Assembly (NCBI RefSeq): GCF_000371925.1
Contig: NZ_AQVE01000002.1
Span: forward strand, 1-64,000
DNA: 64,000 nt
Reading direction: 5' to 3'
Origin: Thiolinea disciformis DSM 14473
Lineage (GTDB): Bacteria; Pseudomonadota; Gammaproteobacteria; Thiotrichales; Thiotrichaceae
The notes under the pieces were generated by a model. It was not told the origin of the DNA. It saw nothing but the letters and a program-made list of their open reading frames with translations, and did no database searches. Position 1 is the first letter of the stretch. Each line of letters begins with the position of its first letter. Positions 1 through 8,342 of this stretch are shown in pieces. A program made the position numbers and the translations under genes.

Positions 1-230
1 GTGAAGGAGGCTTGCTCCACAAACCTTTTAAACGCGTCCCAATCCTGAATGGTATGCCGACGTCCACGCGACCACACCTCCGGCTTTAAACGTCCTTCCG
101 CCTGCCAGCGTATCCAGTCATCCAATGTCGTTCGCGCTATTTGAAACTCGCGACACACTAAACTTTTATTCTGATGCCGTTCATAAGCCGCCAACACGCG
201 TTCTCGTAATTCTAAACCATACACACCCAT
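1..230 (-). CDS. IS630-type transposase, N-terminal part (runs off window)
   Basis: I translated this stretch by hand from the ATG at 230 down to the window edge, which gives 76 residues with no stop. The protein begins MGVYGLELRERVLAAYERH and continues with a helix-turn-helix (residues ~18-45, containing SLVCREFQIARTTLDDW). This is the usual N-terminal DNA-binding domain of IS630/Tc1-type transposases. The DDE catalytic part lies outside the window, so I cannot say whether the element is intact. The outer end of the element should lie between 231 and 290. Assignment rests on the HTH pattern only. Confidence 0.7.
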   Translation of the reverse strand, partial: MGVYGLELRERVLAAYERHQNKSLVCREFQIARTTLDDWIRWQAEGRLKPEVWSRGRRHTIQDWDAFKRFVEQASF

Positions 231-289
231 CGCGGAGCGTCTCTTGAGAATTGACCAGTATTAGAGTGTAGCTTAATTAGCAGAATTTA

Positions 290-781
290 CTATATAATGC
301 GTGCTGGTTTTTCGACAACTTGCACCGTGAGGTCATCATATTGCTCAGGAATCTTTTCCAAACAGTCTTGCACGGTGCCAATACAGTTAGTACGCCATGT
401 TTGATGTGCGTCTTGCTTCTTCACGCGTCGTGTAGTTGAAGTGTATTGCGCTGCTTCGGCGCGCAACTCAGTACGTGCGCGTTCAACCTCGATGACTTCA
501 TCTACTTCTTCATAAATAGCAGGTTCTATTTCTTGCTGATGTCGAGCCGGTTCAACTTGAACAACCATGTCACGCCAAGCCATTTCGCTAGGAATATTGG
601 TATAAGAGACTGAACTCTCGGTCACCATCACGCGTTTTTCACGTAGCTGAAAAGTAGCCGGTTGTAAAACCTCCGCTTTGCAGGCTGTTGTGAAGGTGGC
701 CATCGCGGGTAGTGGCCATGTTAAAATACCAAATAACCAAACACAGGTATGGATAGTTTGCAGCTTATCCCTAGTGATCAT
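290..781 (-). CDS. Secreted protein with PA-x-Y/V-type repeats, unknown function
   Basis: This 163-residue protein has an N-terminal signal peptide (hydrophobic ~13-27, likely cleavage after AMA). The rest consists of short degenerate units in which a 'PA' or 'PAxY' motif is followed by about 10 residues ending in charged/valine-rich stretches (LQPATFQLREKRVMV, VEPARHQQEIEPAIYEEV, VVEKPARII). From memory, similar PA-Y/T-V-V repeats occur in the N-terminal part of some OmpA-family envelope proteins, but no OmpA domain is present here. Cysteines at about 34, 132 and 139 could form disulfides. It follows the IS end and precedes another minus-strand unknown. Coding status is supported by the signal peptide and repeat structure; function is unknown. 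Confidence 0.55.
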   Translation of the reverse strand: MITRDKLQTIHTCVWLFGILTWPLPAMATFTTACKAEVLQPATFQLREKRVMVTESSVSYTNIPSEMAWRDMVVQVEPARHQQEIEPAIYEEVDEVIEVERARTELRAEAAQYTSTTRRVKKQDAHQTWRTNCIGTVQDCLEKIPEQYDDLTVQVVEKPARII

Positions 782-900
782 GCAATTTATCTTGTAATGA
801 TTGTGAGGCAGTGAATGTGCCCAAAAGCCCTAATTACAGGTTTGTAGCGGACGGCAAAAGTTTAGCAGTTTTTAACAAATCGTATAGGTAATAGTGCAAA

Positions 901-1500
901 TTATGCCGCTTCTTCAACTAAATGAAAGATTTCACCGGTTAGTTTATCTATTTTTTCAATAGAACCACGTCCCTGTTTCCAGACCCGTTTAGTGTTGGTC
1001 GGCTTAGTGGTGTCATGGTGGTTGACCCGTTTAGGCGTCGCTTGGGGTGCGGATTTGACTGGTGTTTGTATTGGAGCAGTCGCTTTTTCTGACTTTTCTT
1101 TAGCGGGTTGTACTGCATTTACCACAACAAGCTTTTCCTGATTGGCTGCTGTTTTGGGTGCGATTGGCAAGGTAATAATTTCATGAGGCAGTACTTTCGG
1201 TAATACCACCGGATTGTAAGCAGGTGTTTCTAAGGTACGTTTAACAGGAGCAGCTGGTGTTGTTGCTACCTTAACTGGAGGGGCTACCGTTGTAACTTCC
1301 ATAATCTCTGGTTCAAGCTCTAATGGTCTATCGGTGATTTTAGGTTGCTTGAGCAAGGGATAGGGGTTATTGCGATAGGCTTCAGCGATACAGTGACGAT
1401 TATTAACCGTTTGGTAGTAATTTTTAGGAAAGGCAGTCGCATTCTGTGCGAGCACGGTCACTGTATGAAAAGATTCTTTATTGGATAAGGACATAGCCAT
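901..1500 (-). CDS. Hypothetical proline/threonine-rich protein
   Basis: This 199-residue protein is not recognised. The first ~55 residues are of ordinary composition (including a HCIAEAYRNNPYPLLKQP segment). Residues ~60-170 are rich in Pro, Ala, Thr, Val and Lys and look disordered. A basic stretch near 155-178 is followed by a short ordered-looking tail (GSIEKIDKLTGEIFHLVEEAA). There is no signal peptide or membrane helix. It starts at the ATG at 1500, with a second in-frame ATG two codons in and no strong ribosome binding site. It lies 119 bases upstream of the secreted unknown on the same strand and is divergent from hisC. Confidence 0.5.
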   Translation of the reverse strand: MAMSLSNKESFHTVTVLAQNATAFPKNYYQTVNNRHCIAEAYRNNPYPLLKQPKITDRPLELEPEIMEVTTVAPPVKVATTPAAPVKRTLETPAYNPVVLPKVLPHEIITLPIAPKTAANQEKLVVVNAVQPAKEKSEKATAPIQTPVKSAPQATPKRVNHHDTTKPTNTKRVWKQGRGSIEKIDKLTGEIFHLVEEAA

Positions 1501-1686
1501 TACTCAAGCCGTTAATCGTCATCGGATTCAGCTAGTATTCATAAAATTGAAAGTGCGTGCAGGCTTAGCTGTGATGGGGTTTAGCAATTTAGAGATAAGT
1601 GGAGTGAGCTGTCGTGTTAACACTAGTCAACGGTGCATTTCCCTTATATTATCTGGCTATTTGAGCGCAATGCGCTGGATAGTTTT

Positions 1687-2745
1687 ATGAGTAAGTATTG
1701 GAACCCTTTGGTTCAAAAGCTTGAGCCTTATACTCCTGGTGAACAACCAAAAGATCAACGTTACGTCAAGCTGAATACCAATGAATGCCCATACCCGCCT
1801 GCACCTGAAGTGTTTGAAGCGATTACAGAAGAACTTGATGAGTCTTTGCGCTTATATCCCGATCCGAATGGCGATATTTTAAAACAAGCGGTAGAGGATT
1901 TTTATGGTTTGCCCTCTAAATATGTCTTTGTCAGCAATAGTTCAGATGATGTATTAGCGCATGTATTTCATGCTTTATTTCAGTCAGACAAGCCGGTTTT
2001 GTTTCCTGATATTTCGTATAGCTTCTATCCGGTTTATGCCAATCTTTATCAGCTAAAAACAGAGCAAATTCCTTTACGCGAGGATTTTAGTTTAGTGCTG
2101 GAGGATTATCATAAACCCAATGGAGGCATCATTTTTCCTAACCCCAATGCACCCACGGGACTTGCCGTAACGACTGCGCAGATTGAATCTTTAGTTAAAG
2201 TGAATACTGAGTCTGTGGTGGTGGTGGATGAAGCTTATGTTGATTTTGGTGCCGAAACGGTAGTGCCTTTGCTTACCCAATACCCGAATTTATTGGTGGT
2301 ACAAACCTTATCAAAATCACGTTCTTTAGCGGGTTTGCGCGTAGGTTTTGCGATGGGGCACCCTGATTTAATTGAAGCCTTAGAACGGGTAAAAAATTCA
2401 TTTAATTCTTACCCACTAGGGCGCATGGAATTAGCGGGTGCTGCAGCCGCTTTAAAAGATCGCACGCATTTTAAGGCAAATTGCGCCAAGATTATGTCGA
2501 CGCGTGAGCAAGTGACCAAAAACTTACAACGTTTGGGTTTTACGGTATTACCGTCCTCGGCCAACTTTGTATTTGCTGCTCCCGCCCAAGGTAATGCAGA
2601 GGAGTTATATTTAGCCTTAAAACAGCGCGGTGTCTTAGTGCGTTTCTTTAAAAAACCACGTTTGGAGCGTTTTTTAAGAATTACGATTGGAACTGATAGA
2701 GATATGGCTATCTTACTCGATCATTTGTTTGAATTGGTTGGTTAA
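1687..2745 (+). CDS. hisC: Histidinol-phosphate aminotransferase
   Basis: A 352-residue PLP-dependent class I/II aminotransferase. It converts imidazole-acetol phosphate plus glutamate to histidinol phosphate in histidine synthesis. Family features seen are the N-terminal [11 protein letters not shown] segment, FPNPNAPTG, the VVDEAYVDF segment with the PLP-contacting Asp/Tyr, and [15 protein letters not shown] with the Schiff-base lysine at about residue 210. The frame is open to 1633, but the ATG at 1687 gives [10 protein letters not shown], the normal N-terminus and length for the family, so I use that start. No other his genes are nearby. Nif3-like starts 2 bases after the stop and is probably co-transcribed. 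Confidence 0.9.
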   Translation: MSKYWNPLVQKLEPYTPGEQPKDQRYVKLNTNECPYPPAPEVFEAITEELDESLRLYPDPNGDILKQAVEDFYGLPSKYVFVSNSSDDVLAHVFHALFQSDKPVLFPDISYSFYPVYANLYQLKTEQIPLREDFSLVLEDYHKPNGGIIFPNPNAPTGLAVTTAQIESLVKVNTESVVVVDEAYVDFGAETVVPLLTQYPNLLVVQTLSKSRSLAGLRVGFAMGHPDLIEALERVKNSFNSYPLGRMELAGAAAALKDRTHFKANCAKIMSTREQVTKNLQRLGFTVLPSSANFVFAAPAQGNAEELYLALKQRGVLVRFFKKPRLERFLRITIGTDRDMAILLDHLFELVG

Positions 2746-2747
2746 TA

Positions 2748-3506
2748 GTGGTAAAGCGTCAAGCCTTGGAGGCTTACTTAAATACTTTATTAAATGTAGC
2801 AAAGTTTCGCGATTATGCCCCTAATGGTTTACAGGTAGAAGGGCGTGAGGATATTCGTCGTTTGGTGACAGGCGTGACTGCCTCACAAGCTTTATTAAAT
2901 GCAGCACTGGAATGGAAAGCGGATGCCATTTTGGTACACCATGGCTACTTTTGGAAAAGTGAAGCAGCCGCTGTAGTGGGGATGAAAAAGCAGCGTCTTG
3001 CTACTTTGCTAACAAACGATATTAGTTTATTTGCCTATCATTTGCCCCTCGATGCTCACGCGGAGTTTGGTAATAATAGTCAACTCGCCAAACACTTGGG
3101 TTTTATAGTGGATGCTTATATGGATGAGCGTGAATTACAAGGGGTGGGGTTGGTGGGTCATTTACCTGAGCCGATGAGTTTGGCAAGTTTGGGGCAACAT
3201 ATTGCTAAGCTATTAGAGCGTGAGCCGATATTGATTGCGGGTGGTGAACATTTGATTTCGCGCATTGCTTGGTGCACCGGTGGTGCGCAAAGTTATATTG
3301 ATCATGCCGCCAGTTTGCGGGTAGATGCGTATTTAAGTGGTGAATTGTCGGAGCCCACGACCCATAGCGCACGTGAAAATGGGATTCACTACGTGGCGGC
3401 AGGTCATCATGCTACTGAGCGTTATGGAGTAAAAGCTTTGGGGGAGCATCTTGCAGAGCAGTTTGATCTTGAGTGTCAGTTCGTGGATGTAAATAATCCT
3501 GCTTAA
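2748..3506 (+). CDS. Nif3-like dinuclear metal-centre protein (YbgI family)
   Basis: A 252-residue member of the Nif3/YbgI family, hexameric proteins with a two-metal site whose physiological role is not firmly established (often listed as GTP cyclohydrolase 1 type 2/NIF3). Visible hallmarks are DYAPNGLQVEG near the N-terminus, the metal-binding ILVHHGYFW, AYHLPLDAH in the middle, CTGGAQSYID, and the C-terminal AAGHHATERYGV. It starts with GTG immediately after the hisC stop, which indicates translational coupling. Length and motifs are standard for gammaproteobacterial members. Confidence 0.88.
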   Translation: MVKRQALEAYLNTLLNVAKFRDYAPNGLQVEGREDIRRLVTGVTASQALLNAALEWKADAILVHHGYFWKSEAAAVVGMKKQRLATLLTNDISLFAYHLPLDAHAEFGNNSQLAKHLGFIVDAYMDERELQGVGLVGHLPEPMSLASLGQHIAKLLEREPILIAGGEHLISRIAWCTGGAQSYIDHAASLRVDAYLSGELSEPTTHSARENGIHYVAAGHHATERYGVKALGEHLAEQFDLECQFVDVNNPA

Positions 3507-3531
3507 AGTCAGATTCTACTGCGATTTTTTA

Positions 3532-3540
3532 TGCTATGAT
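3532..3540 (+). promoter_or_regulatory. Probable extended -10 promoter of petABC
   Basis: TGCTATGAT at 3532-3540 is an extended -10 element (TGn followed by TATGAT). It lies 125 bases upstream of petA in the only gap before the bc1 operon. No good -35 box is evident, which is usual for extended -10 promoters. The assignment is by pattern only. Confidence 0.4.
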
Positions 3541-3664
3541 CGCCGCCAGAAATTTAGCGCCGTGTTCATGGAGGCGTCAGTTGTAACCGGAATTGAAGGC
3601 TTGCTGTTTGTTTAGCTTAACCAATAGCGGGCATAAGTTTTGATCATTTGGGAGTAGGCTAACG

Positions 3665-4261
3665 ATGGCAAATTCTGGAGTAGACACCAAGCGTCGTCGC
3701 TTTCTCATTGCCGCGACTTCGGTCGTAGGGGCAGTGGGAGTGGCGCCGCTGGCATATGCATTCCTTGGATCGATGGCTCCCAGTGCACGTGCTTTAGCAG
3801 CAGGTGCACCGGTAGAGGTCGATGTTAGTAAAATTGAAGCTGGGCAACTCACGCGCGTGTTGTGGCAGGGCAAGCCGGTTTGGGTGGTAAATCGCACGCC
3901 GGAGATGCTAAGCAATTTGCCTTCCTTAGATAATGCATTACGTGACCCCAATTCAGACGTTCTTACCCAACAGCCTGAATATGCGAAAAATGCAACGCGT
4001 TCTATTAAACCCGAGTATGTGGTGTTAGTTGGCATTTGTACTCACTTAGGTTGTTCACCCGGTTACCGTCCAGAAGTAGCGCCTGCTGATTTGGGCGCTG
4101 AATGGAAAGGTGGATGGCTTTGTGCTTGTCATGGTTCACGCTTTGACTTAGCAGGACGTGTTTATAAAAACGTTCCGGCTGCTACTAACTTAGTAGTGCC
4201 GCCACATTATTATAAAACTGACAATATTGTCTTAGTCGGTTTAGATGGAGGAAAGGCGTAA
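3665..4261 (+). CDS. petA: Ubiquinol-cytochrome c reductase, Rieske iron-sulfur subunit
   Basis: The 198-residue Rieske subunit of the cytochrome bc1 complex, carrying the 2Fe-2S cluster that takes electrons from ubiquinol at the Qo site. It has a twin-arginine membrane anchor (RRRFLIAATSVVG, residues ~10-23). Cluster box I is CTHLGC at 125-130 and box II CACHGS at 153-158, providing the Cys/His ligands. The protein is anchored in the inner membrane with the cluster domain in the periplasm. Its stop overlaps the petB start by one base, which marks it as the first gene of a petABC operon. Confidence 0.95.
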   Translation: MANSGVDTKRRRFLIAATSVVGAVGVAPLAYAFLGSMAPSARALAAGAPVEVDVSKIEAGQLTRVLWQGKPVWVVNRTPEMLSNLPSLDNALRDPNSDVLTQQPEYAKNATRSIKPEYVVLVGICTHLGCSPGYRPEVAPADLGAEWKGGWLCACHGSRFDLAGRVYKNVPAATNLVVPPHYYKTDNIVLVGLDGGKA

Positions 4262-5877
4262 TGGCAGATCATCCTAAGCATAACTATACGGGTTTATTAG
4301 GCTGGGTCGAAGATCGTTTCCCCTTGATGGAGACGTGGAATTATCACTTAGCTCAATATTATGCGCCGCGAAACTTTAATATTTGGTATTACTTCGGCTC
4401 ATTAGCGATTCTCGTTTTAGTTTTTCAGATTTTTTCTGGCTTATTCCTAGCCTTCCATTATAAGCCTGATGCTGCTTTGGCCTTTAATTCGGTTGAGTAC
4501 ATCATGCGTGATGTGCCAGGCGGTTGGTTCATCCGCTATATGCACTCCACCGGTGCATCCTTCTTCTTTATCGTAGTCTACCTACATATGTTCCGCGCAC
4601 TGATCTACGGATCCTATAAAGGCAAGCGTGAACTATTATGGTTGATTGGTATGACCATTTACTTAGCGCTCATGGCAACTGCCTTTATGGGTTACTTATT
4701 ACCATGGGGACAAATGTCTTTGTGGGGTGCGCAAGTTATCATTAACCTGTTCAACACTATTCCTTTTATTGGTGAGCAGTTATCAGTTTGGTTACGGGGT
4801 GATTTCGTATTAAGCGATGCAACCTTAAATCGTTTCTTCGCACTGCACTTCTTTATCCCTGTCATTGTGTTACCAGCTTTAGTGTTTGTGCACATGGTAG
4901 CCTTACATGCAGTGGGTTCGAATAATCCTGATGGTATTGAAATTAAACAAGGCCCTAAAGGTAATCGTTGGAGTCCAGATGCACCGAAAGATGGTATTCC
5001 TTTTTTCCCTTATTACATCGTAAAAGATGTCTTTGGTGTTGGCGTCTTCTTATTCGTGTTCTTTGCGGTCTTGTTCTTTGCGCCAGAAATGGGCGGCTTT
5101 TTCTTAGAACCCCCTAACTTTGAACCGGCTAATGCTCTGAAAACACCGCTTCATATCGCACCTGTGTGGTATTTCACACCGTTCTATACCATTTTACGTT
5201 CGATTCCCGATCCATGGTATGGCACAGTGGGTATGTTCTCAGCCATTATTTTGTTGTTCTTATTACCTTGGATTGATAAAAACCCTATCAAATCATGGCG
5301 CTATCGCAATGCCTCACACATGGCTAACTTACTTCTATTTGCTATTGTGTTCTTAATTTTGGGTTGGATGGGCACTAAGAGTGTTGAGCCACTTTATAAA
5401 GAGTTAGGCACTCGCATGACTCAAATCTACTTCCTATTCTTTGTGGTGCTAGGTATTCATAGTCGTCCGTTTGCCAATAGCCAACCTTCTAATGTCTTAG
5501 GTATTTTGATCGCAGTGGTCTTAGGTTTGCTAGTGTGGATCGGTAGTGGCTTCTTATCTTTTGGCGGTATTTTTGCTGGGATAGTTGTTGGTTTGGCTTT
5601 TGCGTTGATCTTTATGTTAGGTAATTTTATAGCGAAGCAATACTTCGGTAAGAATGGCGTTAAAGCACGTTATGCAGCGTGGTTCTTCATTTTGTTAGGA
5701 CTGATCATTTTCTATGATGTCTATTTCCGCTTCGTGCCTAGCGACACCACGGCAACCGTACAAATGTTGCTGCAATTGATTTGGCCGGTGGTGTATTTAG
5801 GCGTGACTTTGTTGTTGCCTGCTTTGTCGCCCAGCGTTAATGCAGAAAAACCAGTGCCTGAGCGCGTAACTGAGTAA
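4261..5877 (+). CDS. petB: Cytochrome b subunit of bc1 complex, with long C-terminal extension
   Basis: Cytochrome b carries the two b haems and the Qo and Qi quinone sites. Haem-helix histidines are visible in HSTGASFFFIVVYLHMF and ALHFFIPVIVLPALVFVHM. The Qo motif is PVWY at ~301-304 instead of PEWY, a variant known from proteobacteria. The protein is 538 residues, about 100 longer than the usual 400-445. The extra part (~400-510) contains about three additional hydrophobic segments inserted between the last canonical helix (TQIYFLFFVVLG, ~387) and the ordinary tail (EKPVPERVTE). It has no frameshift and continues straight into petC with 11 bases between. Confidence 0.93.
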   Translation: MADHPKHNYTGLLGWVEDRFPLMETWNYHLAQYYAPRNFNIWYYFGSLAILVLVFQIFSGLFLAFHYKPDAALAFNSVEYIMRDVPGGWFIRYMHSTGASFFFIVVYLHMFRALIYGSYKGKRELLWLIGMTIYLALMATAFMGYLLPWGQMSLWGAQVIINLFNTIPFIGEQLSVWLRGDFVLSDATLNRFFALHFFIPVIVLPALVFVHMVALHAVGSNNPDGIEIKQGPKGNRWSPDAPKDGIPFFPYYIVKDVFGVGVFLFVFFAVLFFAPEMGGFFLEPPNFEPANALKTPLHIAPVWYFTPFYTILRSIPDPWYGTVGMFSAIILLFLLPWIDKNPIKSWRYRNASHMANLLLFAIVFLILGWMGTKSVEPLYKELGTRMTQIYFLFFVVLGIHSRPFANSQPSNVLGILIAVVLGLLVWIGSGFLSFGGIFAGIVVGLAFALIFMLGNFIAKQYFGKNGVKARYAAWFFILLGLIIFYDVYFRFVPSDTTATVQMLLQLIWPVVYLGVTLLLPALSPSVNAEKPVPERVTE

Positions 5878-5888
5878 GGGGTAAACCA

Positions 5889-6641
5889 ATGAAAAAGTTT
5901 ATAAGCGGTATGCTATTGGCGTTGTCAGCAGCCGTTCTACCAGTAAGCGGCGTTCTGGCTTCAACAGGTGTTGAGCTGCCGCCTGTGAAGGCTAATATTC
6001 ACGACAAGCAGAGTTTGCAACGTGGTGCAAAATATTTCGTGAATTATTGTATGGGTTGCCATAGTTTAGGTTCTAGCCGTTATAATCGTGTGGCTCAAGA
6101 TTTAGGGCTTTCCCCAGAGCAGGTCAAAGATAATTTTATCTTTACCCGTGATGACGATGGCGAGCTCCAAAAGCCGGGCGATTTAATGACCAACGCGATG
6201 CGTAAAAAATACGGTGAGGCCGTTTTTGGTGTAGCACCGCCTGATTTGTCTTTGTCAGGACGGTTACGCGGGGAAACGTGGATTTACCATTACCTGAAAT
6301 CCTTTTACGCGGATAGAACCCGTCCTTTTGGCGTGAATAATACGGTTTTCCCTAATGCAGGTATGCCACATGTATTATGGGAGTTACAAGGTCTACAACG
6401 TTTAGAGGTCAAGGAAGAGCATGGCCACAAAACGGAAACCTTGGTGTTAGATCAACCCGGTAAGCTATCACCCGCTAAATATGATGAAGTTGTCATGGAT
6501 TTGACTAACTTTTTAGTCTATGTCGGTGAACCTTCTAAATTATCGCGCCCTACCATTGGCATATTTGTGCTAATCTTTTTAGTAATCTTCACAGCTGTTG
6601 CGTATCTGTTGAAGAAGGAATACTGGAAAGATGTTCATTAA
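5889..6641 (+). CDS. petC: Cytochrome c1 of bc1 complex
   Basis: A 250-residue membrane-anchored c-type cytochrome that passes electrons from the Rieske centre to soluble cytochrome c. It has a signal peptide (residues 1-24), the haem attachment motif CMGCH at 54-58, and one C-terminal membrane helix (~226-243, IGIFVLIFLVIFTAVAYLL) followed by a basic tail. It closes the petABC operon and is followed by a clear terminator. Confidence 0.94.
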   Translation: MKKFISGMLLALSAAVLPVSGVLASTGVELPPVKANIHDKQSLQRGAKYFVNYCMGCHSLGSSRYNRVAQDLGLSPEQVKDNFIFTRDDDGELQKPGDLMTNAMRKKYGEAVFGVAPPDLSLSGRLRGETWIYHYLKSFYADRTRPFGVNNTVFPNAGMPHVLWELQGLQRLEVKEEHGHKTETLVLDQPGKLSPAKYDEVVMDLTNFLVYVGEPSKLSRPTIGIFVLIFLVIFTAVAYLLKKEYWKDVH

Positions 6642-6681
6642 TAGTAAATTGATATAAGATTTACTCCATTAATGTGTAACT

Positions 6682-6716
6682 GCTGCTCCAGAATTCTGGG
6701 GCAGCTTTTCTTTTTT
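6682..6716 (+). terminator. Rho-independent terminator after petABC
   Basis: An imperfect inverted repeat (GCTGCTCCAGA paired with TCTGGGGCAGC) lies at 6682-6705, followed directly by TTTTCTTTTTT. It is 41 bases after the petC stop and just ahead of sspA. Confidence 0.85.
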
Positions 6717-6739
6717 GAACCAAGGAGTTTCTGCTCACT

Positions 6740-7369
6740 ATGGCATCAATTTCCAGTCGCCGTTCCGTGATGACCTTATTTTCTGCCGCCGATTGTGCCG
6801 ACAGCCATCGCGTGCGTATTGTATTAGCTGAAAAGGATATTACGGTTGATGTACTGAATATCAATCCAGATGACAAGCCGGATGACTTAGCTGAATTAAA
6901 CCCCTATAACACCACTCCTACTTTGATTGATCGTGATTTGGTACTATACGATGCACGTATCATCATGGAGTATTTGGACGAGCGTTTTCCGCACCCGCCC
7001 TTGATGCCAGTCGATCCGGTCACACGTGCCCATTCACGCTTGGCTTTATTCCGCATTGAAAAAGATTGGTTTTCATTGATTGCTGATATTGAAAGTGGTG
7101 ATGATAAGCTGGCAAGTCAAGCACGTAAGATTTTACGTGAAAGTGTGTTATCAGCTGCCGAAGTATTTGCCATTAAGCCTTACTTTTTAAGCGATGAATA
7201 TACCTTAGTGGATTGCACCATAGCGCCTGTCTTGTGGCGTCTACCTAAGTATGGTATTGATGTTCCAGCGAAGCAGGGTAAACCTATCCTGAAATACATG
7301 GAACGTGTTTTTTCTCGCGATGGCTTCCAACAATCCCTTAGCAAAGTTGAAAAAGCGATACGCCCATGA
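6740..7369 (+). CDS. sspA: Stringent starvation protein A
   Basis: A 209-residue protein of the glutathione S-transferase fold that binds RNA polymerase and modulates transcription in stationary phase and stress; it is not an active GST. The N-terminus SVMTLFSAADCADSHRVRIVLAEK and the PTLIDRDLVLYDARIIMEYLDERFPHPPL block are typical of SspA. An AAGGAG lies 12 bases before the ATG at 6740, a longer spacing than ideal, but this start matches the family. Its end overlaps sspB by 4 bases. Confidence 0.92.
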   Translation: MASISSRRSVMTLFSAADCADSHRVRIVLAEKDITVDVLNINPDDKPDDLAELNPYNTTPTLIDRDLVLYDARIIMEYLDERFPHPPLMPVDPVTRAHSRLALFRIEKDWFSLIADIESGDDKLASQARKILRESVLSAAEVFAIKPYFLSDEYTLVDCTIAPVLWRLPKYGIDVPAKQGKPILKYMERVFSRDGFQQSLSKVEKAIRP

Positions 7370-7854
7370 CTCCAAAACGTCCTTATTTGCTGCGTGCTTT
7401 CTATGAGTGGATACTCGATAATAATATGACGCCGCATATCCTCGTGAATGCGAATGCGAAAAATGTGTCAGTACCCAAGCAGCATGTGAAGGATGGTCGT
7501 ATTGTCTTGAATATTAGCCCAACGGCCATTCAAGATTTTATGATGGATAATGATGCAGTGAGCTTTAGCGCTCGGTTTGGCGGGGTAGCGTTTTATGTGT
7601 ATTGCCCCGTCTATTCGATTTTGGCGATTTACTCCCGTGAAACTCAAGATGGCGCATCCTTCCCCGAAGATGAGTATGCGCATTTAACTTCTGATACTGA
7701 TCTCCACGAAGAAGAGTTGCCCGAGCCTAAACGCCCCGTTACACCTGTTTTAAGTGATGTTTCGAAGAAAACTTCTACCAAGAAAAATTCATCTGATGAT
7801 AATAATGATAAACCCCCTCCAAAATCACGTCCCTCGTTGAAGGTCGTTAAATAG
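7366..7854 (+). CDS. sspB: ClpXP adaptor SspB
   Basis: A 162-residue adaptor that delivers ssrA-tagged proteins and other substrates to the ClpXP protease. The N-terminal folded domain (RPYLLRAFYEWILDNN through IYSRE) is followed by a charged flexible linker rich in Glu, Lys, Ser and Asp. The C-terminal peptide RPSLKVVK is the conserved ClpX-docking tail. The start overlaps the end of sspA (ATGA), the usual sspAB arrangement. folA begins 5 bases after the stop. Confidence 0.93.
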   Translation: MTPKRPYLLRAFYEWILDNNMTPHILVNANAKNVSVPKQHVKDGRIVLNISPTAIQDFMMDNDAVSFSARFGGVAFYVYCPVYSILAIYSRETQDGASFPEDEYAHLTSDTDLHEEELPEPKRPVTPVLSDVSKKTSTKKNSSDDNNDKPPPKSRPSLKVVK

Positions 7855-7859
7855 TTCGC

Positions 7860-8342
7860 ATGATCTCTTTAATTGCTGCCATGACGCCAAGTCGTGTTAT
7901 TGGCAAAGCGGGTGTCATGCCTTGGCATTTGCCTACTGATTTAGCTTGGTTTAAACGCCATACCTTGGGCAAGCCCGTGATCATGGGGCGAAAAACATGG
8001 CAGTCGATAGGACGCCCTTTACCGAATCGAACTAATATTGTGATTTCACGCTCTCAGCCCGAACATGAGGCAGGCGCTATTTGGGTAACTGATCCGGAGG
8101 CGGCAATCAGACAAGCAGCGTCAGCATCCGAGGTGATGATCATCGGTGGGGGGCAACTCTATGAGTATTTCCTGCCTCAATCTCAGCGTTTGTATATAAC
8201 CTTAGTGCAGGCTGAGTTGGCCGGTGATACGTGGTTTCCTGAGTATCAGGCTGAGCAATGGCAGTTGGTGGAGCGGCATGGGCACCCTAAAGATGCCAAC
8301 CATCTTTATGACTGTGAGTTTATGATACTAGAACGTATTTAA
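7860..8342 (+). CDS. folA: Dihydrofolate reductase
   Basis: A 160-residue NADPH-dependent enzyme making tetrahydrofolate. Visible features are the substrate loop VMPWHLPTDLAWFK with the catalytic acid Asp27, GRKTWQSIGRPLPNRTNIVISR (NADPH binding), and MIIGGGQLYEYFLPQ. Length equals the chromosomal family norm. It appears to be the last gene of the sspAB-folA run. Its stop codon overlaps the stop of the convergent SUMF-domain gene. Confidence 0.95.
   Translation: MISLIAAMTPSRVIGKAGVMPWHLPTDLAWFKRHTLGKPVIMGRKTWQSIGRPLPNRTNIVISRSQPEHEAGAIWVTDPEAAIRQAASASEVMIIGGGQLYEYFLPQSQRLYITLVQAELAGDTWFPEYQAEQWQLVERHGHPKDANHLYDCEFMILERI

Noticed and set aside
1481-1690. Open frame overlapping the start of the Pro-rich gene and hisC promoter region
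   Set aside because: No ribosome binding site, unusual composition and no recognisable domain; it lies across a divergent promoter region.
3577-4035. 152-codon minus-strand frame over petA
   Set aside because: It lies antisense to the clearly coding Rieske gene and has no family features; a shadow frame.
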